The position numbers and the translations under genes are program-made. Positions 1-9,108 of a stretch of DNA of 64,000 nt are shown here, piece by piece (positions within the stretch are counted from its first letter, which is position 1; each line of letters opens with the position of its first letter). This DNA comes from JAWLFI01 sp964627995 (lineage in GTDB: Bacteria > Bacteroidota > Bacteroidia > Chitinophagales > Saprospiraceae), in the NCBI GenBank assembly GCA_964627995.1, contig CAZVLN010000009.1:1-64000 (forward strand). The letters run 5' to 3'. The notes beneath the pieces are model-generated. The model worked only from the letters and a program-made list of their open reading frames with translations, was not told the origin of the DNA and ran no database searches.

Positions 1-3
1 TTC

Positions 4-120
4 GCGTGAGGGATAGTAAGGGCCCGCCGGCTGGCGGGGTCCCGAGAAATCCTCGGGACGGTACCCCTGGATAGCCCGACCCCGAGATCTGCCCAAGGGC
101 GCAGACTCGGGGGCACGCCC
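4..120 (+). repeat. GC-rich structured intergenic element, copy A
   Basis: Dispersed element closed by GCGTG (4-8) pairing with CACGC (114-118). Inside are three hairpins: CCCGCC (23-28) with GGCGGG (33-38); TCCCGAG (40-46) with CTCGGGA (52-58); and CCCCGAG (80-86) with CTCGGGG (106-112), the last extended inward by TCTGC (88-92) with GCAGA (101-105). It carries the family blocks GCGTGAGGGATAG, GGATAGCCCGACCCC and GGCACGCCCTAA. It lies just upstream of, and on the same strand as, the DUF1569 gene. Four related copies occur in this window. Function unknown; it could be an RNA structure, a transcription end or a non-autonomous mobile repeat. Confidence 0.8.
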
Positions 121-139
121 TAATAGCGAATTTTGTATA

Positions 140-616
140 TTGATTCAAAATACAATTATGGAACCTAATGTGTATTTCGTAGCGGAAGACTTTCCGCAGA
201 AGATTGATCAGATAACTGCTGATATCAAGCCGAAGTGGGGACAGATGACTCCGCAGCATATGGTGGAACACCTAGGAAGCGTTTTTCTAATCAGTTCGGG
301 TAAAATCCGTGTTGCCGGGCTACCAAATGAAAAGCAACAGGCGATGTATCGCAAGCTGACCAATGGACAGTTTGCCTTTACGCCGGGCATAAAAAGTCCT
401 GTATTGCCGGCGGAGCCGATGCCCTTGCGGTTTGAAGATTTATATCATGCAAAAGCCGCCTTACAAAAGGCGGTCAAACAATTTTTTGAGGCTTTTGAGG
501 CTAAACCCTATCAAAAAATTGAACACCCTGTTTTTGGTCCTCTTAATTATTTAGAGTGGCTAGAGTTCCATGAAATGCATACGAAGCACCACCTTAAACA
601 ATTTAATTTAATGTAA
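140..616 (+). CDS. DUF1569 / DinB-like four-helix protein
   Basis: Protein of up to 158 aa; the ATG at 158 (starting MEPNVYF) is an equally good start and removes six residues. Histidines sit where DinB-superfamily metal ligands usually lie: H40 and H44 in QHMVEHL, and H144, H147 and H150/H151 near the C-terminus. This fits the DUF1569 family, soluble four-helix bundles thought to bind a divalent metal; no substrate is known. It follows repeat element copy A, and its 3' end overlaps that of the convergent nhaD gene by 9 nt, so there is no room for a conventional terminator between them. Family assignment is by motif reading; catalytic role unknown. Confidence 0.7.
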   Translation: MIQNTIMEPNVYFVAEDFPQKIDQITADIKPKWGQMTPQHMVEHLGSVFLISSGKIRVAGLPNEKQQAMYRKLTNGQFAFTPGIKSPVLPAEPMPLRFEDLYHAKAALQKAVKQFFEAFEAKPYQKIEHPVFGPLNYLEWLEFHEMHTKHHLKQFNLM

Positions 617-1912
617 ATAGGGGGCGAGTAGTAAATACACAACGGCACCGGAGATGAAACCTGTAAAGGCTAGAAAGCTTAGGCGCTTGAAGTACCAAAT
701 AAAGTCGATTTTCTCCATGCCCATTGCGGCGACACCAGCTGCCGATCCGATAATCATCATACTACCTCCAGTACCTGCAGAATAGGCTATAAAGTGCCAT
801 ATTCGGTGGTCCATCGGGAGGTCATACATTCCCATACTGGCTGCAACCAGAGGGACATTATCAAAAAGAGCGGAGAACATACCCATGAGTATAATAACTA
901 CATCCCGATTTGGGATATAGGTATCGAGTTGATCGGCCAAAGTATGTAAAATACCGAGTGACTCCACTGCAGCCACAGCTAATAGTATACCCAAAAAGAA
1001 CAGAATGGAAGGCATTTCTATTTTTGTCATCGCTCGTTGTGCAGAAAAGTAATAGCGTTTTTTATTGTCAAAGGGTTTATAGGGCTTTATGTATTCAGCG
1101 ACCATCCAAACGATAGCAAGTGAGAGCATCATGCCCATGTAAGGAGGAAGGTGCGTCAAGGTTTTGAAAATGGGAACGAAAACCAAACCTGAGATTCCGA
1201 TAAAAAACATGGTTTTACTCGAGTCCAGTTTCTTCTCGCCTGCAACATCTGGACCTAGATTTAGAGTAGCAGTGATGTCTCCTCGAAAGGGCTTCATGCG
1301 CGCCGCCAGAAAGGTGGGCACGAGCATGCAGATAACAGAGGGCAGAATCAGATTTTTAATAAGACCAATGGTACTTACTTTATCGTTAATCCAAAGCATA
1401 GTAGTGGTCACATCTCCGATTGGTGACCAGGCTCCGCCGGCATTGGCAGACAAGACGGCCATAGAGAGAAACCATATGCGCTCTTTGCGGCGGGGAACGA
1501 TACGGCGAAGGAGTGAGACGATGACAAGTATGGAAGCTAAATTATCTAGCGTTGCAGATAGAAAAAAGGCCATAATGCTAATGATCCAAAGCAGCTTTGC
1601 CTTATCGCGGGTTTTGATTTGATTTGTAATGATGGAAAAGCCATTATGTAGTTCGATGAGTTCTATAATGGTCATAGCCCCAATCAAAAAGAAAAGGATC
1701 TCAGCGGTGCTTCCCAGATGGTGAAGTAAGGATTCTTTAAGCTCCACTTCCTCCATGTGATAGTTATAACTCGGTAACTCCCCCCAGGAAATGAAGGCCC
1801 AGCACAGGGCCGCCATTAATAGTGCAGGTACAGTTTTGTCTAACTTGAGGGGGTGTTCAAATACAATCAGCGTATAGCCCACCAGAAACGTTATAATGAC
1901 GGCTGATAACAT
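608..1912 (-). CDS. nhaD: NhaD-type sodium:proton antiporter
   Basis: A 434-aa polytopic inner-membrane protein with about eleven hydrophobic segments. It belongs to the NhaD family of the ion transporter superfamily, which exchanges cytoplasmic Na+ for H+ in alkaline or saline conditions. Recognisable family segments are the EILFFLIGAMTIIE region near residue 75, SATLDNLASILVIVSLLRR near 120, NAGGAWSPIGDVTTT near 160, and SALFDNVPLVAA with the following GTGGSMMIIGSAAG in the C-terminal half. Length matches the family. Transcribed alone; the upstream region (1913-2083) is shared with the divergent dus gene. Family confident, ion specificity inferred. Confidence 0.88.
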   Translation of the reverse strand: MLSAVIITFLVGYTLIVFEHPLKLDKTVPALLMAALCWAFISWGELPSYNYHMEEVELKESLLHHLGSTAEILFFLIGAMTIIELIELHNGFSIITNQIKTRDKAKLLWIISIMAFFLSATLDNLASILVIVSLLRRIVPRRKERIWFLSMAVLSANAGGAWSPIGDVTTTMLWINDKVSTIGLIKNLILPSVICMLVPTFLAARMKPFRGDITATLNLGPDVAGEKKLDSSKTMFFIGISGLVFVPIFKTLTHLPPYMGMMLSLAIVWMVAEYIKPYKPFDNKKRYYFSAQRAMTKIEMPSILFFLGILLAVAAVESLGILHTLADQLDTYIPNRDVVIILMGMFSALFDNVPLVAASMGMYDLPMDHRIWHFIAYSAGTGGSMMIIGSAAGVAAMGMEKIDFIWYFKRLSFLAFTGFISGAVVYLLLAPYLH

Positions 1913-2078
1913 AATTATTAGAGTGTTCGTTTTCTGAAATGAAATCCCATTTTATGAGAAATCACTTTCCGTAAGACAATTTTACACTTTTTCCCGTCTA
2001 AAATCCGATATTAAAAGACTTTTCTCGGTCTTTTGAGTTAACTTTTTCAAATTATCTCGGGATATACCAATAGGATTG

Positions 2079-2086
2079 TATTTTTG
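2079..2086 (+). promoter_or_regulatory. Putative -7 promoter box of dusB-cca
   Basis: TATTTTTG matches the Bacteroidota -7 consensus TAnnTTTG exactly. It covers the TTG codon at 2084 that would otherwise be the longest start for the dus reading frame, so it favours the ATG at 2108 with a leader of roughly 15 nt. No clear -33 TTTG box is seen at the expected distance. Confidence 0.5.
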
Positions 2087-2107
2087 TGCAAAGAAATTCA
2101 GCAAACC

Positions 2108-3103
2108 ATGCAAATAGGAGATGTTCGATTTGGAGACTTTCCGCTTTTTTTAGCGCCTATGGAAGATGTTAGTGATCCCCCTTTTCGTGCCTTATGCAAA
2201 GAGCAAGGCTGCGACATGATGTATACGGAATTTGTGAGTGTAGAAGGCTTAATCCGGGATGCAGAAAAGAGCGTACAAAAGCTTGACATTTATCCCGATG
2301 AACGCCCGATAGGAGTTCAAATTTTTGGAGCTGAGATAGATTCGATGATGCGAGCAGCAGAAATTGTAGAGGAGGCAGGCCCGGAAGTGCTTGATATTAA
2401 TTATGGTTGTCCGGTTAAGAAGGTAGTATGTAAAAATGCTGGTGCGGGTATACTCAGAGATATTGATGCTATGGTGGAGTTGACTTCTGCGGTAGTAAAG
2501 TCTACAAAACTGCCGGTTACGGTAAAAACCAGGTTGGGTTGGGATGATGATACAAAATATATAGTAGAGGTAGCTGAGCGTCTTCAAGACGTAGGGATTC
2601 AGGCCATTTCAATTCACGGTCGAACCCGAAAGCAAATGTATAAAGGAGAAGCGGATTGGAGTTTGATCGCGGAAGTGAAAAACCATCCCCGGATCCACAT
2701 TCCGGTAATCGGAAATGGAGATATTGATTCTCCGGAAAAAGCTTTAAAGTACAAAAACAAATACGGTGTAGATGGCATCATGATAGGTCGAGCTAGCATT
2801 GGGTATCCGTGGATCTTTCGCGAGATCAAGCATTTTGTAAAAACAGGAGAGCATTTAGCTCCGCCATCTGTTGAGGAGCGCGTCGCAGCTGCGCGACAAC
2901 ATTTTACGCACTCCGTAGCCTGGAAAGGAGAGAAGCTGGGCATTTTAGAAATGCGCCGGCACTACACGAATTACTTTAAGGGCTTTACAAATATCAAGCA
3001 GTATCGGACGCGCTTAGTGACAGCTGACGATGGAAACGAGGTCCTGGATACCTTATCTGAGATTCAGGAGGTTTATTCAGCGGAAAACATGGTGGGTGCA
3101 TGA
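2108..3103 (+). CDS. dusB: tRNA-dihydrouridine synthase (DusB type)
   Basis: FMN-dependent enzyme reducing specific uridines to dihydrouridine in the tRNA D-loop. The TIM-barrel begins with LAPMEDVSDPPFR, which replaces the usual APMAGVTD-like motif, and contains NYGCPVKKVVCKNAGAGIL with the catalytic Cys at about residue 101 of the 331-aa product. Further family marks are the KTRLGWDD segment, SIHGRTRKQMYKGEADW, the GNGDI phosphate-binding segment and GIMIGRASIGYPWIF. The ATG at 2108 is chosen because the longer TTG start lies in a -7 promoter box. Its stop overlaps the start of cca by 4 nt (ATGA), implying a two-gene tRNA-maturation operon with translational coupling. Confidence 0.9.
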   Translation: MQIGDVRFGDFPLFLAPMEDVSDPPFRALCKEQGCDMMYTEFVSVEGLIRDAEKSVQKLDIYPDERPIGVQIFGAEIDSMMRAAEIVEEAGPEVLDINYGCPVKKVVCKNAGAGILRDIDAMVELTSAVVKSTKLPVTVKTRLGWDDDTKYIVEVAERLQDVGIQAISIHGRTRKQMYKGEADWSLIAEVKNHPRIHIPVIGNGDIDSPEKALKYKNKYGVDGIMIGRASIGYPWIFREIKHFVKTGEHLAPPSVEERVAAARQHFTHSVAWKGEKLGILEMRRHYTNYFKGFTNIKQYRTRLVTADDGNEVLDTLSEIQEVYSAENMVGA

Positions 3104-4551
3104 AAGAGTCGGATACGCTGAACTTAACTTCGTCAGAAGAAATATTACTGTCGCGGATTGGCGATATTGCTGCTAATCTGAAACAAGAGGCTTATGTGGT
3201 TGGAGGTTTTGTCCGCGACCGGCTACTCCAACGAAAAAAAGGCGAGCAAGACATTGATATTGTTACAGTTGGCGACGGCCCGGCATTAGCTCAAGCGGTA
3301 GCGGATGCTTTTCCCGAAGTTACAAAAGTGAATATTTTTAAGCGCTTCGGTACAGCTATGATCAAAATGGGCGATCTAGAATTGGAGTTTGTCGGTGCTC
3401 GCAAAGAATCTTACGTTTCAGACTCGAGAAAACCGGATGTAGAACCCGGTACGCTGGGGGATGATCAATATCGCCGAGATTTTACCATAAATGCAATGGC
3501 GATCAGCTTGCAGAAAGATGAGCTGGGCATGTTGTTAGACCCATTTGACGGACGTTCGGATCTGGCAAATAAACTCATTCGTACACCCTTACCGCCGGGT
3601 CAAACATTTTCAGATGACCCGCTACGCATGATGAGAGCTGTTCGTTTTGCGACCCAACTCGATTTTCGAATTTCTGAAGAAACTTTCCACGGAATTCGCG
3701 ATCAAGCTGGTCGACTGGAAATCGTATCGGCGGAGCGCATTGCTGTAGAATTACAGAAAATCATACTTTCGCCTAAACCGTCTATAGGCTTTCAGCTTCT
3801 GTCACAATCAAAGTTGTTAGGGCAGTTTTTCCCCGAGATGGAAGCCTTACATGGTGTAGAAGAGCGAAATGGAATTCGGCACAAGGACAATTTCTATCAT
3901 ACGCTTGAAGTCCTAGACAATGTAGCGGAGAAAACAGAATCTGTTTGGTTGCGGTGGGCTGCCATACTTCACGACATTGCCAAACCACCCACCAAACGCT
4001 TTCATCCTAAAAGTGGCTGGACTTTTCATGGGCACGATGCGGTCGGAGCGAAGATGGTTCCTAAGATTTTCAAGCGACTCCGATTGCCCCTGGATCATAA
4101 AATGAAGTTTGTCCAAAAACTGGTCCGCTTACACTTGCGTCCCATTAGTCTGACCAAGGCGGATATCTCCGATGCAGCCGTGCGTCGATTACTCTTTGAT
4201 GCCGGCGAGGACATTGATGAATTGATGCTACTGTGCGAGGCCGATATTACGTCCAAGAATCCGCGACGCGTCGAACGCTATCTACAGAATTATGAGCGCT
4301 TGCGCGCCAAAATTGAGGAGGTCGAGGAGAAAGATCGCCTTCGACAATGGGAGCCTCCCATCAGTGGCGACGAGATTATGGCTGCCTTTAACCTCAAACC
4401 CTCCCGCGCGGTTGGCGAGATCAAAACCGCTATCCGTGAAGGCATTCTCGATGGCGATATTCCGAACGAGAAAGCGGCCGCCTGGAAATTTATGCTGGAA
4501 AAGGGCACGGAATTAGGTCTGACGGCTGTAAAGGAAGAACCACCAATTTAG
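3100..4551 (+). CDS. cca: tRNA CCA nucleotidyltransferase with HD domain
   Basis: A 483-aa class II polynucleotide adenylyltransferase-like protein that would add or repair the 3' CCA end of tRNAs. The N-terminal head has YVVGGFVRDRLL (about residues 33-44) and the metal-binding DIDIV strand that follows. RRDFTINAMAI and the DPLRMMRAVRFA neck-domain motif come next. A C-terminal HD-type domain is visible in WAAILHDIAKP and the later H-L-R segment. The length fits the Bacteroidota HD-containing form. It starts on the ATGA shared with dusB. The 3' end is followed immediately by palindromic repeats. Whether it does full CCA addition or only A addition cannot be told from motifs alone. Confidence 0.9.
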   Translation: MKESDTLNLTSSEEILLSRIGDIAANLKQEAYVVGGFVRDRLLQRKKGEQDIDIVTVGDGPALAQAVADAFPEVTKVNIFKRFGTAMIKMGDLELEFVGARKESYVSDSRKPDVEPGTLGDDQYRRDFTINAMAISLQKDELGMLLDPFDGRSDLANKLIRTPLPPGQTFSDDPLRMMRAVRFATQLDFRISEETFHGIRDQAGRLEIVSAERIAVELQKIILSPKPSIGFQLLSQSKLLGQFFPEMEALHGVEERNGIRHKDNFYHTLEVLDNVAEKTESVWLRWAAILHDIAKPPTKRFHPKSGWTFHGHDAVGAKMVPKIFKRLRLPLDHKMKFVQKLVRLHLRPISLTKADISDAAVRRLLFDAGEDIDELMLLCEADITSKNPRRVERYLQNYERLRAKIEEVEEKDRLRQWEPPISGDEIMAAFNLKPSRAVGEIKTAIREGILDGDIPNEKAAAWKFMLEKGTELGLTAVKEEPPI

Positions 4552-4662
4552 ATACGTTGTATGGAACGTTTACCTCATTTCCAAAAATTGGATGTAGAGA
4601 CGTTGCATGCAACGTCTGTGTTGGAAGGACCATAGATTTTGAGACGTTGCATGCAACGTCTC
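4551..4662. repeat. Cluster of ATGCAT-centred palindromes
   Basis: Perfect palindromes occur at 4598-4617 (20 nt) and 4641-4662 (22 nt), both built on ACGTTGCATGCAACGT. A degenerate third copy (TACGTTGTATGGAACGTTTA) lies at about 4552-4571. They sit between the convergent 3' ends of cca and the DUF1501 gene, where such a hairpin could work as a bidirectional terminator or may simply be a REP-like repeat. The open reading frame crossing them (4557-4961, +) is not considered a gene. Confidence 0.7.
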
Positions 4663-4710
4663 TACACCAAAAATCTCAACCTCTCTCTCCTAAACCTAAA
4701 AGCGAAATGC

Positions 4711-6330
4711 CTACCCCGCCACAACAAACTTCTCTCTCAACAACCGCCGCCCTAACTGCACGACAAAAACATACATTCCCGGACGCATTCCATGTTGATC
4801 TGCGTAGACATCAAAACTTTGCGGCCCCGGATGAAACTGCCCGCGAAACAATCGAGCTACGCGTTGCCCGGATAAGCTGTAAATTTCAATGTAGCCACGC
4901 GCGGCTGCTGAACTTTTCACTTCAAAACGGTGATGTCGAATGCCCATTCTCATTTTGGTGATCCCCGCCGAAAAATCAACCCGATCTGCAGCCCGAACGC
5001 TCTGACATTCAAGACCTAAATCAAGGGAATTGAATTCTTCAAATAATACATCTTCTCCAACGCTGGGTGGAAAACAGAGCCAATCGGTGAGTACCGTTTG
5101 ATAAACGTCCCTAAAGTCAGTGGTGAATTTCAAATTCTCTGCGTCATCAAGATCGTCAAGATCGGGGTGATCGCCTACAATACCAGACCCGCTGACGGCT
5201 GGCCCAAATAAAAATAATGGCGCTGCTGCTCCGTGATCTGTACCCTGCGATGCATTTTGTTGGGGCCGCCGGCCAAATTCGGAAATGGACATACCCAAAA
5301 CTCGGTGATCGTCTGAACTAGCTGCCAAGTCCTGATAAAACTCGTCCATATTGGCTCCTAATTGTCGAATAAGACGGTCGTGATTTTGTTTCTGCCCGGC
5401 ATGGGTATCAAACCCATTTAGAGTGACCATATAAAATGAGGTTTGTAAGCCCCCTTTTATTAAACGAGCCACTATGGCTAATTGCTCAGCCAGACCTGAA
5501 TTCGTATATTCCAGTGCATTTGCACTACCCTCATAGGCTTGTTGGATCACATCGGCATAACGGAAAGTGGAGTTTGTAACATCTCGCAAGTATTTTTCCT
5601 GTTGGTCGTGTAAACAGTCACCTAGAAACTCAGTGGGATAAAACTGCCCATTTTCAGCTAATTGAAACAGCTGTTCAGTATTGCTTACAGAAAAAGCTAA
5701 AGAATTATTGTCACCGCTATGGAAGGTAAAGCTATTTGAATTACCTATTTGGATGGCTGGGGGCTGCTCTGGTGGTTCCATCTCAATATTTGGATTATCG
5801 ACCATCAATAGCCGGCCAAGCCATCCTAAATCAATTTCATCTGAAGCATCTGAAGCGGTTGCCCATATATCAGAAGATCGAAAATGGGATAAGTTTTGTT
5901 CCGGATATCCAACGCCTTGAATGATTTTCAGCTTATCTGATTCCCAAAGGGAGTGAAGCCCATCCGCATTGGGTGGCAGTGCTAAACCTGAGGGTAAAGT
6001 GTAAAGTGATTGCTCGGCATGTGCTATGCCGGGCCTCCAACTTGCATATTTTCCATAGTCAAATAAAGGGACAACGGTGTTGAGGCCGTCGTTTCCTCCT
6101 ATGAGCCTTACCAAAACAAGGACCCTGTCCGTTTCACCAACATAATCGGCAACCCTTGAAGTGAAGGCTTGTAATGGCCACTGTCCTAAAGTCAAGCCGA
6201 CAGAGGTGGTGAGTCCCATAGCTTGCATAAAATTTCTACGGGACCAACTCATGTGATCTTTCTGGTGCGCTTCCGGGTTTTGAGTACTCAGCCCTTCTTT
6301 GTGTCGGAGGTTTTTATTTTTTTTCGTCAT
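4711..6330 (-). CDS. DUF1501 protein with Tat signal and T9SS-like C-terminus
   Basis: A 539-aa secreted protein of the DUF1501 family, distantly related to the alkaline-phosphatase/sulfatase fold. The N-terminus carries a twin-arginine motif SRRNFMQ (RR at residues 31-32) followed by a hydrophobic stretch, so export by Tat is predicted. The middle has the typical LVLVRLIGGNDGLNTVVP and SISEFGRRPQQNAS..GTDHG segments. The last 75 or so residues (YIEIYSLSGQRVARLF ... GMYVFVVQLGRRLLREKFVV) look like a T9SS type A sorting domain. It starts 2 nt after the upstream DUF1800 gene; the two families are a regular pair in Bacteroidota and Planctomycetota. Biological substrate unknown. Confidence 0.82.
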   Translation of the reverse strand: MTKKNKNLRHKEGLSTQNPEAHQKDHMSWSRRNFMQAMGLTTSVGLTLGQWPLQAFTSRVADYVGETDRVLVLVRLIGGNDGLNTVVPLFDYGKYASWRPGIAHAEQSLYTLPSGLALPPNADGLHSLWESDKLKIIQGVGYPEQNLSHFRSSDIWATASDASDEIDLGWLGRLLMVDNPNIEMEPPEQPPAIQIGNSNSFTFHSGDNNSLAFSVSNTEQLFQLAENGQFYPTEFLGDCLHDQQEKYLRDVTNSTFRYADVIQQAYEGSANALEYTNSGLAEQLAIVARLIKGGLQTSFYMVTLNGFDTHAGQKQNHDRLIRQLGANMDEFYQDLAASSDDHRVLGMSISEFGRRPQQNASQGTDHGAAAPLFLFGPAVSGSGIVGDHPDLDDLDDAENLKFTTDFRDVYQTVLTDWLCFPPSVGEDVLFEEFNSLDLGLECQSVRAADRVDFSAGITKMRMGIRHHRFEVKSSAAARGYIEIYSLSGQRVARLFRGQFHPGPQSFDVYADQHGMRPGMYVFVVQLGRRLLREKFVVAG

Positions 6331-6332
6331 GG

Positions 6333-7775
6333 TTACTTAAGTTGAAATTCTGGTTGGTGTGTGAGGTGCTGGATGAGAATGGCGGCCTGATCTGGCACCG
6401 TATCCCAATCGACAGACCACTCACCGTTATCGAAGTAATTCTGAGGAATATCTCCTTTGAAGACATCTAGCGCAGCATCATAATCCTCCATTCTGCCCAA
6501 TCCCCAAGGCAATAGAAAATTGACTAAATCCCGAGATACTTGTTCTACATTGGTGGGATGGGTTGCGATGAATCGGACCCAATCGCCCAAGGCATCTCTA
6601 TCATTGAAATAGAGCAATTCCGTAAATCGATCTAAGAAATCCCATCGTAAGGTCAACAAGGAGGTGTTAATCCAGTCCCGGTCTCCAGGCCAGCCTGCAA
6701 CGTTGGGTGGATCAAAGAGTGATTGATCCAACTCTCCGGCAGCTATTCCTAAAATTAACCGTTGCTGTTGAGGCAAATCTATTCCCAATTTCGTCGAGTG
6801 ACGAATCAGTGTGTCAATTGGACTTGTGATCTGAGTACCGATTTGTTCCAAATCGAAAAAGAACTCGGATGTTAGTAGAAATTCTACCACAGGAGCAATC
6901 TCAAAGTCATTATCAATCATAACCGTAGCCATTGCTTCAATGGCTGTTTCCTCTACATCGCTATGTATAAAAGTTCGGTAGATCGTTCGACATGCATGCT
7001 GAGCAACCTCTTGCGCGCGCTCGGTGAAGAGTAAATCGTGAAGGCCATCATAATCGAAATTATCGGTAACTCCGAATATGGTCTTACTTCCATTGTCATG
7101 GAAATTAGGGAGATATCCTATGGGCGCACAAGCTTCTGTAAATCCATTCCATCCCGTCAGCGCTCGCGCCGCCTCCGTGATGTCTTGTTGTGTGTAGCCA
7201 ATATCCCGACCCAGCGTGAAAAGCTCAAAAAGTTCGCGCGCATAATTTTCATTGGGTGCAAAGCGGGTATTCTGAACGCCATTGAGATAGATGAGCATGG
7301 CAGGCGTTTTGCCCATTTCCATCGTTAGCGTCTTAAAATTTCCTAACGCATGTTCTTGAAGCAACTTGTGGTAGCGGTACATATAGCTCGGGCAGTTATA
7401 AGCTGAGATTTGCGTGACAAAATGATTGTGCCACATTAGTGCCATGCGCTCACGCATACCGTTTGACATCATGTCAGCAATCCATTGCGTTTGCCATTCA
7501 ATATACTGTTCTCCAATTTGAGTTTGAGGGTTCGAGTAGTCCGATATAGTCCAATTTGCCCAAGGAGGCTCCGGAGGAAGGGGCGTTGCCTGCGCTTCTG
7601 AAATAAGGTTAGATACTATATTCGCCGGGCTCATTTGCAGTAAAGATTCCATTTGATCCGGCGGAAGACCAAATTCTGCACGTTCAAACAAGTGTAACAA
7701 GCGCTCACGTGTCCACGGTTTTTCCGGGCGGGGCATGTAAGGCGCCAAATCGACGACAGCACAAGAGGTTGACAT
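6333..7775 (-). CDS. DUF1800 family protein
   Basis: A 480-aa protein of the DUF1800 family, first gene of a two-gene operon with the DUF1501 gene 2 nt downstream. Family segments include RERMALMWHNHFVTQ, NYARELFELFTLG, ALTGWNGF near residues 200-210, and PPNVAGWPGDRDWIN in the C-terminal third. No signal peptide is obvious, in contrast to its partner, so the cellular location is uncertain. Function of the family is not established. The upstream region contains a 19-bp imperfect direct repeat at 7780-7817 that may be a duplicated promoter segment. Confidence 0.82.
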   Translation of the reverse strand: MSTSCAVVDLAPYMPRPEKPWTRERLLHLFERAEFGLPPDQMESLLQMSPANIVSNLISEAQATPLPPEPPWANWTISDYSNPQTQIGEQYIEWQTQWIADMMSNGMRERMALMWHNHFVTQISAYNCPSYMYRYHKLLQEHALGNFKTLTMEMGKTPAMLIYLNGVQNTRFAPNENYARELFELFTLGRDIGYTQQDITEAARALTGWNGFTEACAPIGYLPNFHDNGSKTIFGVTDNFDYDGLHDLLFTERAQEVAQHACRTIYRTFIHSDVEETAIEAMATVMIDNDFEIAPVVEFLLTSEFFFDLEQIGTQITSPIDTLIRHSTKLGIDLPQQQRLILGIAAGELDQSLFDPPNVAGWPGDRDWINTSLLTLRWDFLDRFTELLYFNDRDALGDWVRFIATHPTNVEQVSRDLVNFLLPWGLGRMEDYDAALDVFKGDIPQNYFDNGEWSVDWDTVPDQAAILIQHLTHQPEFQLK

Positions 7776-8157
7776 GGTTTTTTATTTTAAGATACGAATT
7801 TTATTTTAAGGTATGACTTTTAACAAACTAGTTGATTTTAGTTATTTGATGATTTAGAATAAGTAAGGTTTAATTCCAGCATATTTTTTTTGCAGGTTCC
7901 AACCTAATATGGGGGAGGTAGGGGCGTATTTGATAGCACATACCCCTTCACAAAATGGTTTTCTCTCATTACCGCCTTATCCGGCATTTCGATCCGCTTT
8001 AGTTGGTCTTTAGCAGCAGTAAATATTCTTCACTTTAGATCTTTCACTCTGTAGCAGGAGAGGTACATAAAACGAAAAAATCTACCAGGTAGCTGTTTTC
8101 ATCCTTCAAGCGTAAAATTTTTAAAATTCAATGGTTATTTAGCGCAGGCTTAGTACT
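7776..8157. other. Intergenic region, divergent; 19-bp direct repeat
   Basis: About 380 nt between divergent genes. TTTTATTTTAAG is repeated in tandem at 7780-7791 and 7799-7810; on the minus strand each copy is preceded by a TATCTTAA or TACCTTAA, weak matches to the -7 box, which could be two promoters for the DUF1800 operon. For the plus-strand glycosyltransferase, TAGTACTTTG at about 8151-8160 is a near-match. Nothing else was recognised. Confidence 0.3.
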
Positions 8158-8166
8158 TTGCTCCTG

Positions 8167-9108
8167 ATGGCGATTGCAATAGATATATGCATACCGATTT
8201 ATGATGAATCGGTTAGAGATCTTTTAGTGGTACTTTGGAATCAGCAAAAGCAGATTTCCAATGCTACTATTAAGGTATACCTTATCGATGACGCTTCACC
8301 AGATTTAGTGCTTAGAGAGAAAAATGAATCCTCAGCAAAGGAGTTTGAGGCTGTTTATGTTCAGCAGCAGAACAACCTCGGCCGTAGTAAAACACGGAAT
8401 GCCTTTCTAAAATACTCGCAAGCAGAATGGCTTCTGTTTTTAGATGGAGACAGCATGCCTGCCGGACCAGACTTTCTTGAGCATTACCTCGAGTATATCA
8501 GATCATCTTCTCATTCAGGTCTGATTTATGGAGGAACGAAATATAACAGCGAGATAAAAGATAATCATAGACTGCATTACAGTTACGCCATTGACCGGGA
8601 GGCGCTCCCAGTGAACCAGCGAATAAAGAATCCGGCTGGCAGTTTTCATGCCAATAATTTTTTAGTGCATCGGGATGTACTTGAGTCCTATCCTTTCGAA
8701 GAGCGCTTGACTCATTACGGGCATGAGGACAGTTTATTTGCTATTCGGCTCGCAGAGAAAAACATCGCTATTCAACATATTGATAATCCTGTCCTGCATC
8801 TGGGTCTCGATGATAATTATAGATTTTTAGAAAAAACTCAACAGGCCGTCAGGCACTTAGCCCATATTCATTTTTGCCTGCCACCCCATGTATTGAGAAA
8901 GTATAGCTCGCTTTGGAAATGGTATGAGCGTTGTAAGCTTTTTTATCCGAGAGCTTTAAGTACGCTTTGGATTGAACGCTGGATGCAAAAACAAGAGCAA
9001 CAGATGCGAGCTGGGAAATACAGATCTAAATATTTCGCTCTTTATAAATTACTTTATCTGCTCCATTTAGACCCTCTGTCAAAGATGCACCGCAACTCAA
9101 TCACTTGA
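8167..9108 (+). CDS. Family 2 glycosyltransferase
   Basis: A 313-aa GT-A fold glycosyltransferase. The N-terminus IDICIPIYDE begins the nucleotide-binding fold, DDASPD (residues 41-46) is the first acidic motif, and FLDGDS at about residues 91-96 is the metal-binding DxD. A later GHEDSLFAIRLAEK segment fits the ED motif of the acceptor side. No membrane segment is visible, so it is probably cytoplasmic or peripheral, acting on a nucleotide-sugar for cell-surface polysaccharide or protein glycosylation. A TTG nine bases upstream lies in a promoter-like sequence and was not used. The 3' end overlaps the convergent ATPase gene by 12 nt. Acceptor unknown. Confidence 0.8.
   Translation: MAIAIDICIPIYDESVRDLLVVLWNQQKQISNATIKVYLIDDASPDLVLREKNESSAKEFEAVYVQQQNNLGRSKTRNAFLKYSQAEWLLFLDGDSMPAGPDFLEHYLEYIRSSSHSGLIYGGTKYNSEIKDNHRLHYSYAIDREALPVNQRIKNPAGSFHANNFLVHRDVLESYPFEERLTHYGHEDSLFAIRLAEKNIAIQHIDNPVLHLGLDDNYRFLEKTQQAVRHLAHIHFCLPPHVLRKYSSLWKWYERCKLFYPRALSTLWIERWMQKQEQQMRAGKYRSKYFALYKLLYLLHLDPLSKMHRNSIT

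Noticed and set aside
1164..1622. 152-codon plus-strand frame inside nhaD
   Set aside because: Fully antisense to a well-recognised gene with no motif of its own.
4557..4961. 134-codon plus-strand frame after cca
   Set aside because: Runs over the palindromes and the antisense of the DUF1501 gene; composition is that of a shadow.
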